A DNA stretch of 64,000 bases, taken from the NCBI GenBank assembly GCA_004194705.1, contig SADC01000365.1, positions 27,646-91,645 on the forward strand, in the 5' to 3' direction. Source of the stretch: Ditylenchus dipsaci (Eukaryota > Nematoda > Chromadorea > Rhabditida > Anguinidae). Position 1 is the stretch's first letter, and each line of letters starts with the position of its first letter. Under the pieces are notes generated by a model. It was not told the DNA's origin. It did not search any database and saw only the letters and a program-made list of their open reading frames with translations. A program made the position numbers and the translations under genes. Shown here one piece after another: positions 45,150-55,413 of this stretch.

Positions 45150-45300
45150 TGGAGGCTAGGGGTGCGGGCGGTTTTGCGGTGCGGTTTTTTTTCAGAAATT
45201 GCAGTTTAACCGCGGTTTTGCGGTTTTTTTTTGGTTTATGTTTTTTATTGACGAAAAGTGTGCCACATTAAGATACGTATAGCAAAAACACTCCAAATAT
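45150..45300. repeat. hAT-like end (TAGGGGTGCGGGCGGTTTTG)
   Basis: TAGGGGTG followed by GCGGTTTTGCGGT repeats resembles hAT termini. No matching right end or TSD was found, so it is a solo or truncated end lying between the protease fragment and the 45395-48121 element. Confidence 0.4.
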
Positions 45301-45702
45301 TCTTTATATGCACCAATCAGATAATTGAAAGAACGAAAAAATTCAACATGAGAAGTTAACACCAAGTAGAAAAATCCAATTCGGTGAAATCCTCGGGTCC
45401 GCGACAATTCGCCTCCGGGACAATTCGCCTCCGGGACAATTCGCCTCCGGGCCGATTCGCCTCCCGGGACAATTCGCCTCCAGGGACAATTCGCCTCCAG
45501 GACAATTCGCCTCCGGGCCGATTCGCCTCCCGGGACAATTCGCCTCCGGTACAAAAAAAGTAGTAGAAGTAATCTTTGAAAAGTCACAGTCAACATACCA
45601 CATTCAAACCCTTATTTTCGACGTGAAATTGTGTGGTAAATCCTGTTTGATAGGACCGAAACTGATTTCACCCAGCCGAACCCAAAAACCCAGGGTAGGT
45701 AC

Positions 45703-47257
45703 CAGGGCTGGAACGGAAGACAAAAAAAGTCGGAACAAAAATCGGAACCGGAAGTAGAAAATTCTCAAAACCGGAAGTCGGAAATCGGAAGAAAAAAACT
45801 GCCGGAAATCGGAAATCGGAAGACGGAAATCGGAAGAAATTCAAAAATTTCCTAGTGCCAAAATTTAATGTTGTACACATGCATCGGTTCGTACTCATTT
45901 GGGCGCCCTCATTTGGGCGCCATTATTATATAGTGAATTTCAACCTCAACAGTGATATTTACCTCCAGCCTCAGTGTTACAGATCCCCATTCAATGGTCC
46001 ACTTTCAATCCAAATCTAGGGTTGAGTACCACCTGGACAGGTTGATATCCAGGTAACTTCAGAGTAGGGGTTTATTTTGAGTAGGGGTTTTTCACCCAAA
46101 TGTCCTGAACGGTCAAACGTTCGTCTTTTTATATTTAAATTACGGTAAAAAATGAAATGTGCACCCAGGTGGATTCGAACCAGCAACCTCGGCGGTGGAT
46201 GTCCAAGTGGTCGTCTACTTGGATCAAAAAATTTTCACGTTTGTGGATTCCAAGATTATTTTTCTGAACTAATTCGAGCATGCTGAAGATGGTTGGACAG
46301 TGGTAAAATCACGTTTTATCGAGAAATTTTTGAGTTATTGCTAATTCTTGATTTATCAAAATCAATCGTTAGCAATAACTCGAAAATTTCTCGATAAAAG
46401 CGTGATTTTACCATTGTCAAACCATCTTAAGAAAAATTGTTTCGAAACCCGAAAAAGCATTTAAAAAAATTTGATCCGAGTGGACGACCACTTGGTCTAA
46501 ATTGGGGTGGGTTGCTGCGGAGCTTCATATACACGTCAGCGAGGTTGCTGGTTCGAGTCAATCTGAGTGTAAACTTTATTTTTCATCTCCATTTTAACTA
46601 GCTAAATGAGTTCTAAGTATATAGTCGCAAGTTAAGTCGTTTATCGTTCATGATTTAAGTAATAAAGTAACACTTCACACCGAGGATCGGGGGAGAGGGA
46701 GATAATTTTGACACCGGTGTCAAAATTATTCAAATAGATACTTTTTTAAGTCACGTACCTACCTCGGCACGAGCTTTTTTTTAGTAAAGTTGCTGTTTGG
46801 GTATCATTAAACCATGTTAAACGCTTGGTTTTGGGTACAATACAATGGCTTTAAATTTTTTTGACAAAATCTAAAATTTTTGGATTGTGGAGCTGGATAC
46901 TCTTTTTAGGCAGGTACCCGATGGTTCACATGCTACCTCGGAAGTTAGCATAGCCTTTTCAGACTATTTAAATAATTTTAAAATCACTATATAGTAATGG
47001 CGCCCAAATGAGGTCGCCCAAACAAGGGCGCCAAATGAGTTTCACCCAAATGAGTGTGTACGCTCCGCAAAGCTGTAACTTCCATTTCCTTGCAAGACAT
47101 TTCTGCAAAAAATACTTCGAAAATATTTTTCAAGTGAACTATTCTCTTCCGAAATTTCCGAAATTCGCCCTATTTTTTCGGAAATCGGAAAACGGAAGAG
47201 AAAAAGTGCCGGAAATCGGAAATCGGAAGACGGAAATCGGAATTCCGTTCCACCCTG
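45703..47257. mobile_element. Non-autonomous hAT element, TSD GTAGGTAC
   Basis: Ends CAGGGCTGGAACGGAA and inverse TTCCGTTCCACCCTG, flanked by GTAGGTAC at 45695-45702 and 47258-47265. Subterminal arrays of CGGAAATCGGAA(G) are at 45715-45840 and 47175-47245. CAGGG-GGAAC with an 8-bp TSD fits hAT. The interior contains an inverted TCATTTGGGCGCC pair (45896-45925 and 46998-47062), probably another nested element. Confidence 0.85.
45990..46570. repeat. Hairpin repeat with tRNA-like B boxes, copy 2
   Basis: Same plan as 3225-3900: minus B box (GGATTCGAACC read on plus, about 46172), a long palindrome (46205-46500, including CAGTGGTAAAATCACG and complement), and a plus-strand B box GGTTCGAGTC near 46550. 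It lies inside the hAT element. Confidence 0.6.
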
Positions 47258-48399
47258 GTAGGTACCTTCTGGTCAGGTGTATGTTCACGTGGACGGCCTG
47301 AAAAATTGTAATATTTTCGTCTTGTAAAGAACTTTGTCAGTTTATCTAAATGTTTTTCTATGATCCAACTTTAGTTCTCATGGATAATCCATGCACTAAC
47401 TAAACCATGTGGTCGTCCACTTGGATCGAAAGAAAGGCAGCTAAAGTTGGTTATAGCCTGATAAATTTTGAAGTCAAATAATTGTTGTCTCTATTATCTG
47501 AGCAGGGTGAGAATGCCTTTATGAACAGGGAGCAATTGTCCATGTTATACAGGTTTCCGGTGAATACGTGGTATAAAATTCAATTTAAAAAAGAGATGCA
47601 ACACCAAACACACGACGTGGGTTTCCACTTGGTTCATATGAGTGTCCATTTGGTCAAATGTTTGTCAGTTTATCTAAACCATCTAAACCTGAGATATTTT
47701 ATATAACTAGCTGTTTTGATGAACGTATCTAAAAGAGTAACTTTAGTGGCTGAAATTTTTTTGACTAGCTGGAGACCTCCATGATCCAAGTGGACCATCT
47801 AAATGAACCATGTGGACAACAACATGAGAAAATTAGGGCGATCCGGTGATGGATTGACAGAAAAGTTCAAAAAATGATTCGAATACAACTACAACATTAC
47901 CTTAACTGCAAAAATAAAAACTAAGAATAAGCTTATTGCTCGTGGAGTGAACTCACAGACTGAGAAGGAAATAAAAAATGTAACTGGAGGCGAATTGTCC
48001 CGGGAGGCGAATTGTCCCGGAGGCGAATTGTCCTGGAGGCGAATTGTCCTGGAGGCGAATTGTCCCGGGAGGCGAATCGGCCCGGAGGCGAATTGTCCTG
48101 GAGGCGAATTGTCCGTGTCCCGAAATCCTCAATAGGACTATACCAGTACTTTTCGGTAGTATCCTGGAACTGACGTTTTTTCCCAATTTTAATTTACATA
48201 CTCATTTGCAACCTTACACTCAAAATGTAGCCCTGCTTCTTGCCGTCATTTTCAGCATACGGTTGTATAAAATCATGTGAATTGAAATCGCGAAAAATCT
48301 CAGTTCCTAGTTCCTAGTACGCATCAATTTGGCTGGTTCCTTTAACTTTGGGAGTCATTGCCGAAAATCGCAAAATTGAGGCAATTGATGACAACAAAT

Positions 48400-48545
48400 C
48401 AGTGCTGGAAATAGTTGCACTCGATTGCTCGATGATTTTTGGACCTAAGAGTCAAAAAACTTACTGAAAAAGTAAATTAAAACACCCCCAGAGAGACTTG
48501 AACTTTCGACAAAAGGCAATGCGTATATAAAGTTCCCCCCCCCCT
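48400..48545 (-). repeat. tRNA-like SINE fragment
   Basis: It shares TCGATTGCTCGATGATTTTT and downstream sequence with 2440-2560. A degenerate B box (GACTTGAAC on plus, about 48492) and a C-run follow. It abuts the protease fragment of the decayed MULE and probably truncated it. Confidence 0.45.
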
Positions 48546-49814
48546 TTAACTGAATTGACACCATTCTTAAAAATTTTCTTGTAGAACTTAGTACTGAAGA
48601 CGAGCACCTTAGCAAAAAAACTGATGTAATTCAAAGAAATCTCTAAAGTACTAACCTTTGGCAAGTTACAGTCAGACATTGAGCGATGCCTGATAAGCTC
48701 CAGATAAAAGTTAACGAGGTTATCATTGATCCAACGGTCAGGCTGTAGTCTGCTCATGTCTTCTATGGTCAAAGTTATTCTGAAGCGGCTCGTAATCAAT
48801 TTCTCATGAGTTGGTTAGTGACTTGCTCACTCGCAAGCTACTTTTCTAATTGATTGAGATGATTAATTTTTTTCTTGTAGTATTGGAAGTATACCCGCAT
48901 AATTGTTCGTTCTGTTCTCGCCATTCTCGATTCTTTCAACGAGATTCCACGGGTCTATTGGAAAACGGGCTGTCTTGCGAATACCATCTGGCTGCATCAA
49001 CCCTAAAACTGAAATATTGACCAATAACACAAGAAACAAATAAATTACCAAGGTAGTATTTTTCAAACTAATCCAGAATCGGGCTTAAACATACAGGAAG
49101 ATTTTTTCTAAGAGATACGAAGCATACATTGAGTCGCAAGATTGGCACACATGATAAAGCCACAATTTTACAACATTTAAGACTACGGTTAATTTTGTAA
49201 TAAATTTGGTAAACTGACTTCATGAGCGAACTGCGCATCAATGTGGTACTGTGCAGAAAGTCCTCCTTGCTCAAGATGCTTGTACATATTAGAACACGGA
49301 TGCCAATAGCAGCCATCAATAAAAACCTCCTCCCATTCTCCACGTGCAGCATTTTGAATAGCCAATTCATAATCGCAAAAAAATCCTTAAAAATTGAGCT
49401 GAGGAAACACTTCATGTAGCATTTTGAAGAACATTCGGTAACTCACAGCTGTTTTGTTTGGAAGTAAAGCGTTTGCGATAGAGAACACAAAGTCATTTAT
49501 TTTTGTGAGGACTACGAACACTTACATCAAAGAATTCTAATGTTCCAACATGACGTTAAAAATGAAAATCTGTTCGAACAATGGCGGTGCAAGGGAATGG
49601 GACATTTCACCGCGGCGACATTTCACCGCCTACGACATTTCACCGCCGCGACATTTCACCGCGAGACATTTCACCGCCTACGACATTTCACTACCGGACA
49701 TTTCACCGCCTGCGACATTTCACCGCCGTTGTGAAAATTACTTATCCTAGCCCCTTATAAGCTCTGAGAAACATTTTTTTCTGTTTTATAATAATTTTTT
49801 CAGTCAGAAATTTG

Positions 49815-50660
49815 TAAATGGATGACATGCAGAAGACCGTACGCTACTTTATCAAACAGAGGCTCAAAAAAGTACGTACATGAAGGAAGGATGTACGTCA
49901 AGAATCGCAATCTCATTATTGTAGCGAACGGGAGAAATATTGGCAAATGTTCGAAATAAAGTTAGAATCTCCGGAATTCAAGACGAGCTGCCCAAAGTCA
50001 AAGCTAGAAAGCGAGGTATCCAAAGAGCCAGAACAGATTCCGAAGACTGCAAGCCTCCTGCTATTTCTACTTTCTTGGAGGTATTTCACATGTAAATGGT
50101 ATTTATTATCGAAATTCTCTGCTACAGGTCTTCGTGGTTCTTGCCAAGAGAAATGAATACGTGTTTCCTATTGCAACTGCTTTGCTTCCAAATAAAAGAG
50201 CCATCACATATAGGATATTCTTTCAAATGCTGCATCAAGTGTTTCCTCAGCTTAACCCTCAAGGAATCTCTTGTGACTATGAGTTAGTCATTCAGAATGC
50301 AGCACGTGGAGAATGGGAAGACGTTTCGATTGATGGTTGTTATTGGCACCTCTGCTCTAACCTATATAAGCATCTTGAAAAAGAAGGTCTTTCTGTTCGG
50401 TATGATAGCGATGTCCAGTTTTCTCACGAGGTACGTCATTAAAACTTTAACAGTAAGTTATCACCTAATTTCAGTGTCGCAAAATTGTAGCGTTAGCATG
50501 TGTTCCCATTTTGCACCTTGATGAGTGCTTTGCATCACTGAAAAAGAATCTTCCAGTCTCTTTGAGTTCAATTCTTGATTGTTTCGAGAACTACTATCTT
50601 GGTAATCACTATCTCTTTTGTGATATGTTTTTTCTTTGAATTTAGGTCCGATGCAACCGA
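49815..50660 (+). pseudogene. MULE transposase, internally deleted
   Basis: Exons: MDDMQKTVRYFIKQRLKK; a FLYWCH-like remnant (GRMYVKNRNLIIVANGR, about 49895); SGIQDELPKVKARKRGIQRA; then after an intron (about 50079-50127) VFVVLAKRNEYVFPIATALL...FFQMLHQVFPQ, IDGCYWHLCSNLYKHLEKEG and CRKIVALACVPILHLDECFA, PVSLSSILDCFENYYLG. Compared with the older minus-strand copy, the block with the first catalytic Asp (VDGTFK) is absent, so this copy is probably not active by itself. Confidence 0.65.
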
Positions 50661-51457
50661 ATGGAATTCGTAGATTGACTTGACCAAGAAGGACCTCAAC
50701 AGACTTAAGCCAGGTTGTTGGATCAATGACAATCTCGTCAACTTTTATTTGGAGCTCATAAAACACCGTTCGATATTAGATTCCTATCTACCAAAGGTTA
50801 TTTTCTGCAGTTATTGTGAAATTCATGAAATTTTGAGCAGGTGACCGTCTACTAAATTCTATCAAAAGCTCTCAAGAAACCGGTCATCTTCTGTGAAAGG
50901 ATGGAATGAGAAAGAAGATATTTTTGCGTGTGACGTTTTATTGATTCCTATCCACAGAGCGGATCATTGGGCACTTGTGGTATATATTTTTTGTCGATTT
51001 TAAGCCTGCGTAAAACATTTTTCTCAGGTAGTCAGGATGAAAAAGGAAAAGCTGCTATATTACGACTCATTGCATGGCGATGGTAGCAGTTGTCTCACGC
51101 TGATCAAGTAAAAGTCTTAGAATTTTGTTTGGAATCGTTCTCTATTTTTTGTAGAGAGTATTTGCAAGTCGAGGCTTCGATGTATCAGAATTCAACACTG
51201 GATCCGATAAACTGGCTTGGTCTGAACGACAAGGTATTTAAGGTATTTCAAAAATGATACTGGCTATGTTCGTTGCAGAGTGTGCCACGGCAGACAAATG
51301 GTTGTGATTGCAGTGTCTTCGTCTGCCAATTTGCTGAGAGCGCTTCCCTTGAGATTCGCCCTTCATTCCAGCAGGAGGATATGGAACACATTCGGAAGGA
51401 AATGTTTCAAGAATTACAAGTTGGAAAGCTGTCAAGAAAAAAGGAAATTAGTTAAAT
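50661..51457 (+). CDS. C48 (Ulp1/SENP-type) cysteine protease of the MULE
   Basis: A SUMO-protease-like domain in about five exons: IDLTKKDLNRLKPGCWINDN and LVNFYLELIKHRS; STKFYQKLSRN...EDIFACDVLLIP; IHRADHWALV with the catalytic His (about 50955); LLYYDSLHGDG with the Asp (about 51060); EYLQVEASMYQNSTLDPINW; and QTNGCDCSVFVCQFAE with the catalytic Cys (about 51310), stop near 51455-51457. All three catalytic residues are present. C48 domains ride on some MULEs (Kaonashi in plants) and other transposons; their role there is unknown. It could be made as one protein with the transposase or separately; I see no clear start codon for the domain. Confidence 0.75.
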
Positions 51458-52297
51458 CTATTAGTGTTTTTGCTATTACTCTCATTACAATTAATAAAGA
51501 AATTGTCATTCGAAGGTCTTGTTGAAAGGTCCAAGGTGGGTGAGGTGTGGAATGTGTCATAGATAAAAGAGGTCTTGTAACGTTGATCAATAGGTCATTG
51601 TTATCGTAATACTCGTATTGAGCACAAAAATTGTTTTTATTTTTGACTAAAATTGATACTTGTTGATTCGTTTGATACCAGTTGATCCGGACAGATAACC
51701 ATATAGGATGGAACCCTGGACGGGAATGGAACCCTTTAATACAGCATAAATGGTGGTTCATTATAGCGGCGGTGAAATGTCGCAGGCGGTGAAATGTCGC
51801 AGGCGGTGAAATGTCCCGCGGTGAAATGTCGCGACGGTGAAATGCCGTAGGCGGTGAAATGTCGCCGCGGTGAAGTGTCGTATACCGCGGTGCAATCTTG
51901 AATGTCCCATCGACTAATATTTTTTCGACCATTCCCATCCACTGAATGTAGCATTTTCGTCCGAAGATAAAAACTCTTCCTCTTACGGTTTTGTCAACAC
52001 CTGAATCTGCTATCAGCCATTCATCTGGTTCACGTCCATGGATAGCATCATAAAAACGATATGACTGGGGAACGATGATGCTCTAAATCAGACAGGGTTT
52101 CCAAAACGATGCATGAAAAGAGTACCTCTAAAGTTTTCGGAACAGGAGGCGGCTCGCAATCATCTCAATCTGTTCTGACCCGCCTAATTCCCTTTTTTCT
52201 GATTTTAACTTGTGCCATAGCATCTTGGACTCCTAAAGTTTTTGCCTGATTACGGACTTGTGCTAAGATCTCCCTGTTCGCTGTGATACGATTTGTA

Positions 52298-53083
52298 CAG
52301 GGTGTCTCAAAAAAAATCCCTACACTTCAAGGGCACCGTATGACCATTTTTTTTATTTCACTTTTTCTTGAACGATATGTCATTTTGTAGCCCTGGAAAT
52401 TCTCTATCAAATGGTATAAAAACATTTCATTACTGAAAATTTTTTTGGATAAATTGACAGGACAAAATTAAAAATCTCGATTTCAAATCCGGGAATTTCC
52501 AGTTTTTGTTGAAATAAATAATTTGCAACTTATTTAGAAGCTGGTTGTTAATATCAATTTTTTTCGCAGAAATGTTTTGAACACATAATTTTGTAGCTCT
52601 CTCTTTTCTCTTTCGATTAGTACATGAAACTTTTTCGAATTTCATTCGAAAAGTGACCATTTGGCTCTTAACACATTTTGGGTCATATTAGAAGTTGTCA
52701 GGCATTTGTAAAACTTGGGTTTTTCATTCTGAGTTTTTTTTAAGACCATATATCAACACTCAGATTCAAATAGTTTTTTCTGTAAAGTGAGTTTTGTAGC
52801 TCTTGACACGCGCTACACGATGGTGTTTACAGCTTTCGAAATTTATTTATTTTTTTGACCATTAAATTCCTTAACAAAAACTGGAAATTCCCAGATTTTA
52901 AATCGAGATTTTTAATTTTGTCCTGTCACGTTATCCAAAAAATTTTTTCAGTTACAAAATGTTTTTGAACCATTTGATAGAGAATTTCCATGACTACAAA
53001 ATGACATATCGTTCAAGAAAAAGTGAAATGAAAAAACGGTCGTACGGTGTCCTTGAAGTGTAGGGTTTTTTTGGGACACCCTG
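52298..53083. mobile_element. Mariner-like element, CAGGGTGTC ends, 786 bp, TA duplication
   Basis: Left CAGGGTGTCTCAAAAAAAAT, right AGGGTTTTTTTGGGACACCC plus TG, with TA at 52296-52297 and 53084-53085. The inverted similarity extends far inward (TTTTTCTTGAACGATATGTC at 52363 and its complement near 53000; the AAAATTAAAAATCTCGATTT segment at 52464 and complement near 52905). It is thus mainly one giant hairpin. Inserted between FLYWCH and transposase parts of the decayed MULE. Confidence 0.85.
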
Positions 53084-53509
53084 TACAAAAACTGGCAATA
53101 AAATAACTACCATTGTGGTAGTCGTAGCTAGGTGTTTCTCTTCATTCCTAATAGCAGTGACGGCGATGTGAGAAGGATTCGATTCACATCTGTGATTTAT
53201 TACCATTCTGAAATATATTGATAACAAGTCAATAAAAAAACTCATAATTACTTGATAAACTGCCCTCCTTCACTAAACCATGCTCTTCCGTTGCAGCCAA
53301 TTACTCTCTGATCACACTCTGCTAAGACTTTTCCTTTGTTGATACCTTTCAGATCATGGTGCTTTGTGTACATTCTTCCCTGGTGTTGTACTTCTTTTTT
53401 CTTCTGTTTGAAAGGGCAGCATAAGGCTTGGCTAGTAGAGCTTCCATTTGTAACAATTTCTGATAAAATGAATATAGGAGTGAGCTAATCAAAAGGGGCA
53501 AAGCTTTTC

Positions 53510-53745
53510 CTTGCTGTAAAAAGACTTCTTTTTGCACTCAAAGAACTTTTTTTGCTGCTAATTTTTTTCGCTGCAAAAAGACTTTTTTTGCTCCCAAATG
53601 ACTTTTTTTTGCTGCTAATTTTGTTTGCTGCAAAAAGACTTCTTTTTGCTGCAAAAATACTTTTTTTTTGCTGCAAAAAGACTTTTTTTGCTGCTAAAAT
53701 ACTTTTTTTGCTGCTAGAATACCTTTTTGCTGCAAATATTGTTTT
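53510..53745. repeat. Array of TTGCTGCAAAAAGACTTTT units
   Basis: About ten units of 20-24 bp (TTTTTTTGCTGCAAAAAGAC, alternating with GCTGCTAATTT). It lies just upstream of the FLYWCH exon of the decayed MULE and is likely its left TIR array. The expected inverted array beyond 44775 was not found. Confidence 0.6.
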
Positions 53746-53799
53746 GCTTCACATGCCTTCTTCGCAGCATTTTTCACTAGAAATATCAATTATTATACG

Positions 53800-54037
53800 T
53801 ATTTTGCAGACAATTCGTCCACGGTCAATGTGTAAGGAGGGAGATTTGCGAAGGCAAATCTCCGTACCGTCGATTTGTCCTGAGAGGAGTGACCGTCTAG
53901 CAGAAGTTAAAGGGGGCGAATACTGTTTGAAATCGTAAAGCGATTTCAAACAGGATTTGTCTTCTACCGAAAGAATGTTGACCCGTCGGCAAAAATTTTA
54001 GTTTCCTCGTTCTTAAGCTGAACCAAAAAGCGCTCAA
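53800..54037. other. Palindromic leader upstream of the 378-codon ORF
   Basis: Two perfect short palindromes: GGAGATTTGCG-AAGGCAAATCTCC (about 53840-53864) and CTGTTTGAAATCGTAAAGCG-type (53923-53955). GTGACCGTCTAGCAG at about 53890 recurs inside the ORF at about 54421. Function unknown. Confidence 0.45.
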
Positions 54038-55174
54038 ATGAATTCGTCAATTCAATGTGCTATGGGAAACGAAGCTATGCCGAAGCAAATGGTGCCTAGG
54101 CCAATTTTGGAAATCCGAGACGGGCTCGCGATCGCTATGGAGGAAGCAAACCTGCAAGGGACTGAGGAAATGGCCAGTGCCCAGTGGGATGCGCTCTCGG
54201 AGAAGATCAAGGAAATGGCCGACTCGCTGGAGAAGCAACACGTCGATGATCCCGGTGAGCAGGTTAGTACCCTTTTCTCGTTTACCAAAGTTGAGAAGTT
54301 GGCTGGTAGTACCCGAGGCACGCAAGGGTTCGTCAACCTGGAAGTGCCATTGGGTCGTGTGGGAAGAAACGAAAAGGGTTTGTGTGGGGTGAGTGTGGAC
54401 CGTCGACAGAGGGGTGTGTGTGGTGACCGTCTAGCAGGTGTGAATGGAACCGAAACGTTGGGTGTGAAGGGGTGTGTTGACCGAAAGGGATTGAAGTGCG
54501 AAAGGACCGAACCCAGTGACCCGTCGATGGAAGTGCAAGCCGAAGTGGACCAGAAGCAAGCGGAAGACTCCATAGCCAAGCTGCAGCTCCGTGGTATTGC
54601 CGAAGCCAAAGCTCCTCCTGTGATGGTCAAGTCAGCTCCGCTCCCTGTCATCTGTGACTCGCCTGCCGATCTCTGTGGCCCAGCAGCACGCTCCCAATCA
54701 AACTGCGCAACGGATGCTAGAAACAAAGCGAATGGACCCTCGTCTCCGCGACTGGACCGGACTCAAGTGGAAGTGACCGCCGACCCGTCTCTCTCTCTGC
54801 AGCAGCTCTACCGAAGAAGTCAAACGGAAATGACCCGTCTGAAGCGAAGCTGGTTCGAAGCGACCCTCTACATGGATGAAGCCGATCACTGCCTGCGCCG
54901 TGGACTCAAAGAAGTGAATGGAGCCAGAAAGCAGCTGAATCGCCTAGAACCTATTGTAATGTCTTCACCGCTTGTTTTGTCTTCTGGTAGTCTTGTTGGT
55001 AGTTGTGGGAATAAAATAGGTGTGGTCACTCCTCTTGTCCCGGTGCCAGTTAAATGTTTGTTTTTTACTAATGCGTCTACGGTTAATTCGTGCACTCGTC
55101 AATTCGTTCACACGTCAATTCGTCTACAGGTCAAACAATCACACTTTCGAAAGGATAACACCACTTGTAGCTAA
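54038..55174 (+). CDS. Unknown 378-codon ORF, GC-richer than its surroundings
   Basis: The longest uninterrupted frame in the window (ATG 54038, stop 55172-55174), without introns, which is unlike the host genes. The N-terminal third is acidic and probably helical (AIAMEEANLQGTEEMASAQW, EKIKEMADSLEKQ). The middle is low-complexity and rich in Gly, Arg, Val and Asp, with a recurring (T)GACCGTC/GACCCGTC DNA motif. A second helical part (QQLYRRSQTEMTRLKRSW, CLRRGLKEVNGARKQL) follows. No zinc knuckle, protease or other domain recognised. It may be a gag-like ORF of a mobile element or an orphan gene. The last 50 codons look less constrained. Confidence 0.45.
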   Translation: MNSSIQCAMGNEAMPKQMVPRPILEIRDGLAIAMEEANLQGTEEMASAQWDALSEKIKEMADSLEKQHVDDPGEQVSTLFSFTKVEKLAGSTRGTQGFVNLEVPLGRVGRNEKGLCGVSVDRRQRGVCGDRLAGVNGTETLGVKGCVDRKGLKCERTEPSDPSMEVQAEVDQKQAEDSIAKLQLRGIAEAKAPPVMVKSAPLPVICDSPADLCGPAARSQSNCATDARNKANGPSSPRLDRTQVEVTADPSLSLQQLYRRSQTEMTRLKRSWFEATLYMDEADHCLRRGLKEVNGARKQLNRLEPIVMSSPLVLSSGSLVGSCGNKIGVVTPLVPVPVKCLFFTNASTVNSCTRQFVHTSIRLQVKQSHFRKDNTTCS

Positions 55175-55254
55175 TTACGAACAGATCAAAGAAAAATCTG
55201 AATTTTTTTTCACGATTCGATAAGTCGAGGACCTCCACTTGGAGCGTGTGTATA

Positions 55255-55413
55255 CAGTCAACTCCCGATAATCCGTCACTCTCGATAATCCGTCACCTTC
55301 GTGACACTTTGTTTGGTTTTGCCTTAAATAAATAAGGCTAATCCGTCACTCTTGATTATCCGTCACCCCACGGCCGTCACCCCAAGGGGTGACGGATTAT
55401 CGAGAGTTGACTG
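55255..55413. mobile_element. MITE, TA duplication, GATAATCCGTCAC family
   Basis: Left end CAGTCAACTCCCGATAATCC, right end GGATTATCGAGAGTTGACTG, TA at 55253-55254 and 55414-55415. 159 bp with GATAATCCGTCAC repeats. Confidence 0.88.

Larger units (their letters stand above)
45395..48121. mobile_element. TIR-array element with GACAATTCGCCTCC units, TSD GAAATCCTC
   Basis: Ends GGGTCCGCGACAATTCGCC and, inward from the right, GGGACACGGACAATTCGCC. The 9-bp duplication GAAATCCTC is at 45386-45394 and 48122-48130. Arrays of 15-16 bp GGACAATTCGCCTCC(G) units lie at 45405-45550 and 47985-48112, some with GGCCGATTCGCC. It hosts a hAT element (45703-47257). It interrupts the protease part of the decayed MULE. 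The terminus GGGACACGGAC is identical to that of 27700-28818 although the arrays differ. Confidence 0.9.
49593..51886 (+). mobile_element. Ulp1-bearing MULE with GACATTTCACCGCC arrays, TSD GCGGTGCAA
   Basis: Ends GGGAATGGGACATTTCACCG and, inward from the right, GGTATACGACACTTCACCG. The 9-bp duplication GCGGTGCAA is at 49584-49592 and 51887-51895. Arrays of 15-17 bp units GACATTTCACCGCCTGC are at 49605-49730 and 51763-51880. It encodes a partial MULE transposase and a nearly complete C48 protease. It is inserted in reverse orientation in the coding region of a related, older MULE, just after GTFKIAP, and the older frame resumes across the duplication. Confidence 0.88.
44775..53745 (-). pseudogene. 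Large decayed MULE: FLYWCH finger, transposase and Ulp1 protease
   Basis: Minus-strand parts in order: FLYWCH-like exon (about 53380-53250: GRMYTKHHDLKG...RVIGCNGRAWF) and a second exon (53200-53100); a region ending RKKGIRRVRTD (about 52190); RGRVFIFGRKCYIQWMGMVE and VDGTFKIAP with the first catalytic Asp (51895-51960); after an inserted element, FIFNV and ALLPNKTAVSYRMFFKMLHE (49590-49420), IDGCYWHPCSNMYKHLE (about 49300); then the protease N-part WINDNLVNFYLELIRHRS (about 48720). Beyond the 45395-48121 insertion comes the protease C-part LLYYDSLHGHE (Asp, about 45100) and NGCDYGVFICQFAE (Cys, about 44860), ending at a stop near 44775. The His block is missing. Interrupted by at least three younger insertions. 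Confidence 0.7.

Noticed and set aside
45192..45596. 134-codon minus frame with RRIVPGGESA repeats
   Set aside because: Translation of the GACAATTCGCCTCC array; not a protein.
54052..54726. 224-codon frame antisense to the 378-codon ORF
   Set aside because: Shorter, antisense to a longer and better composed frame; likely a shadow of GC-rich codon use.
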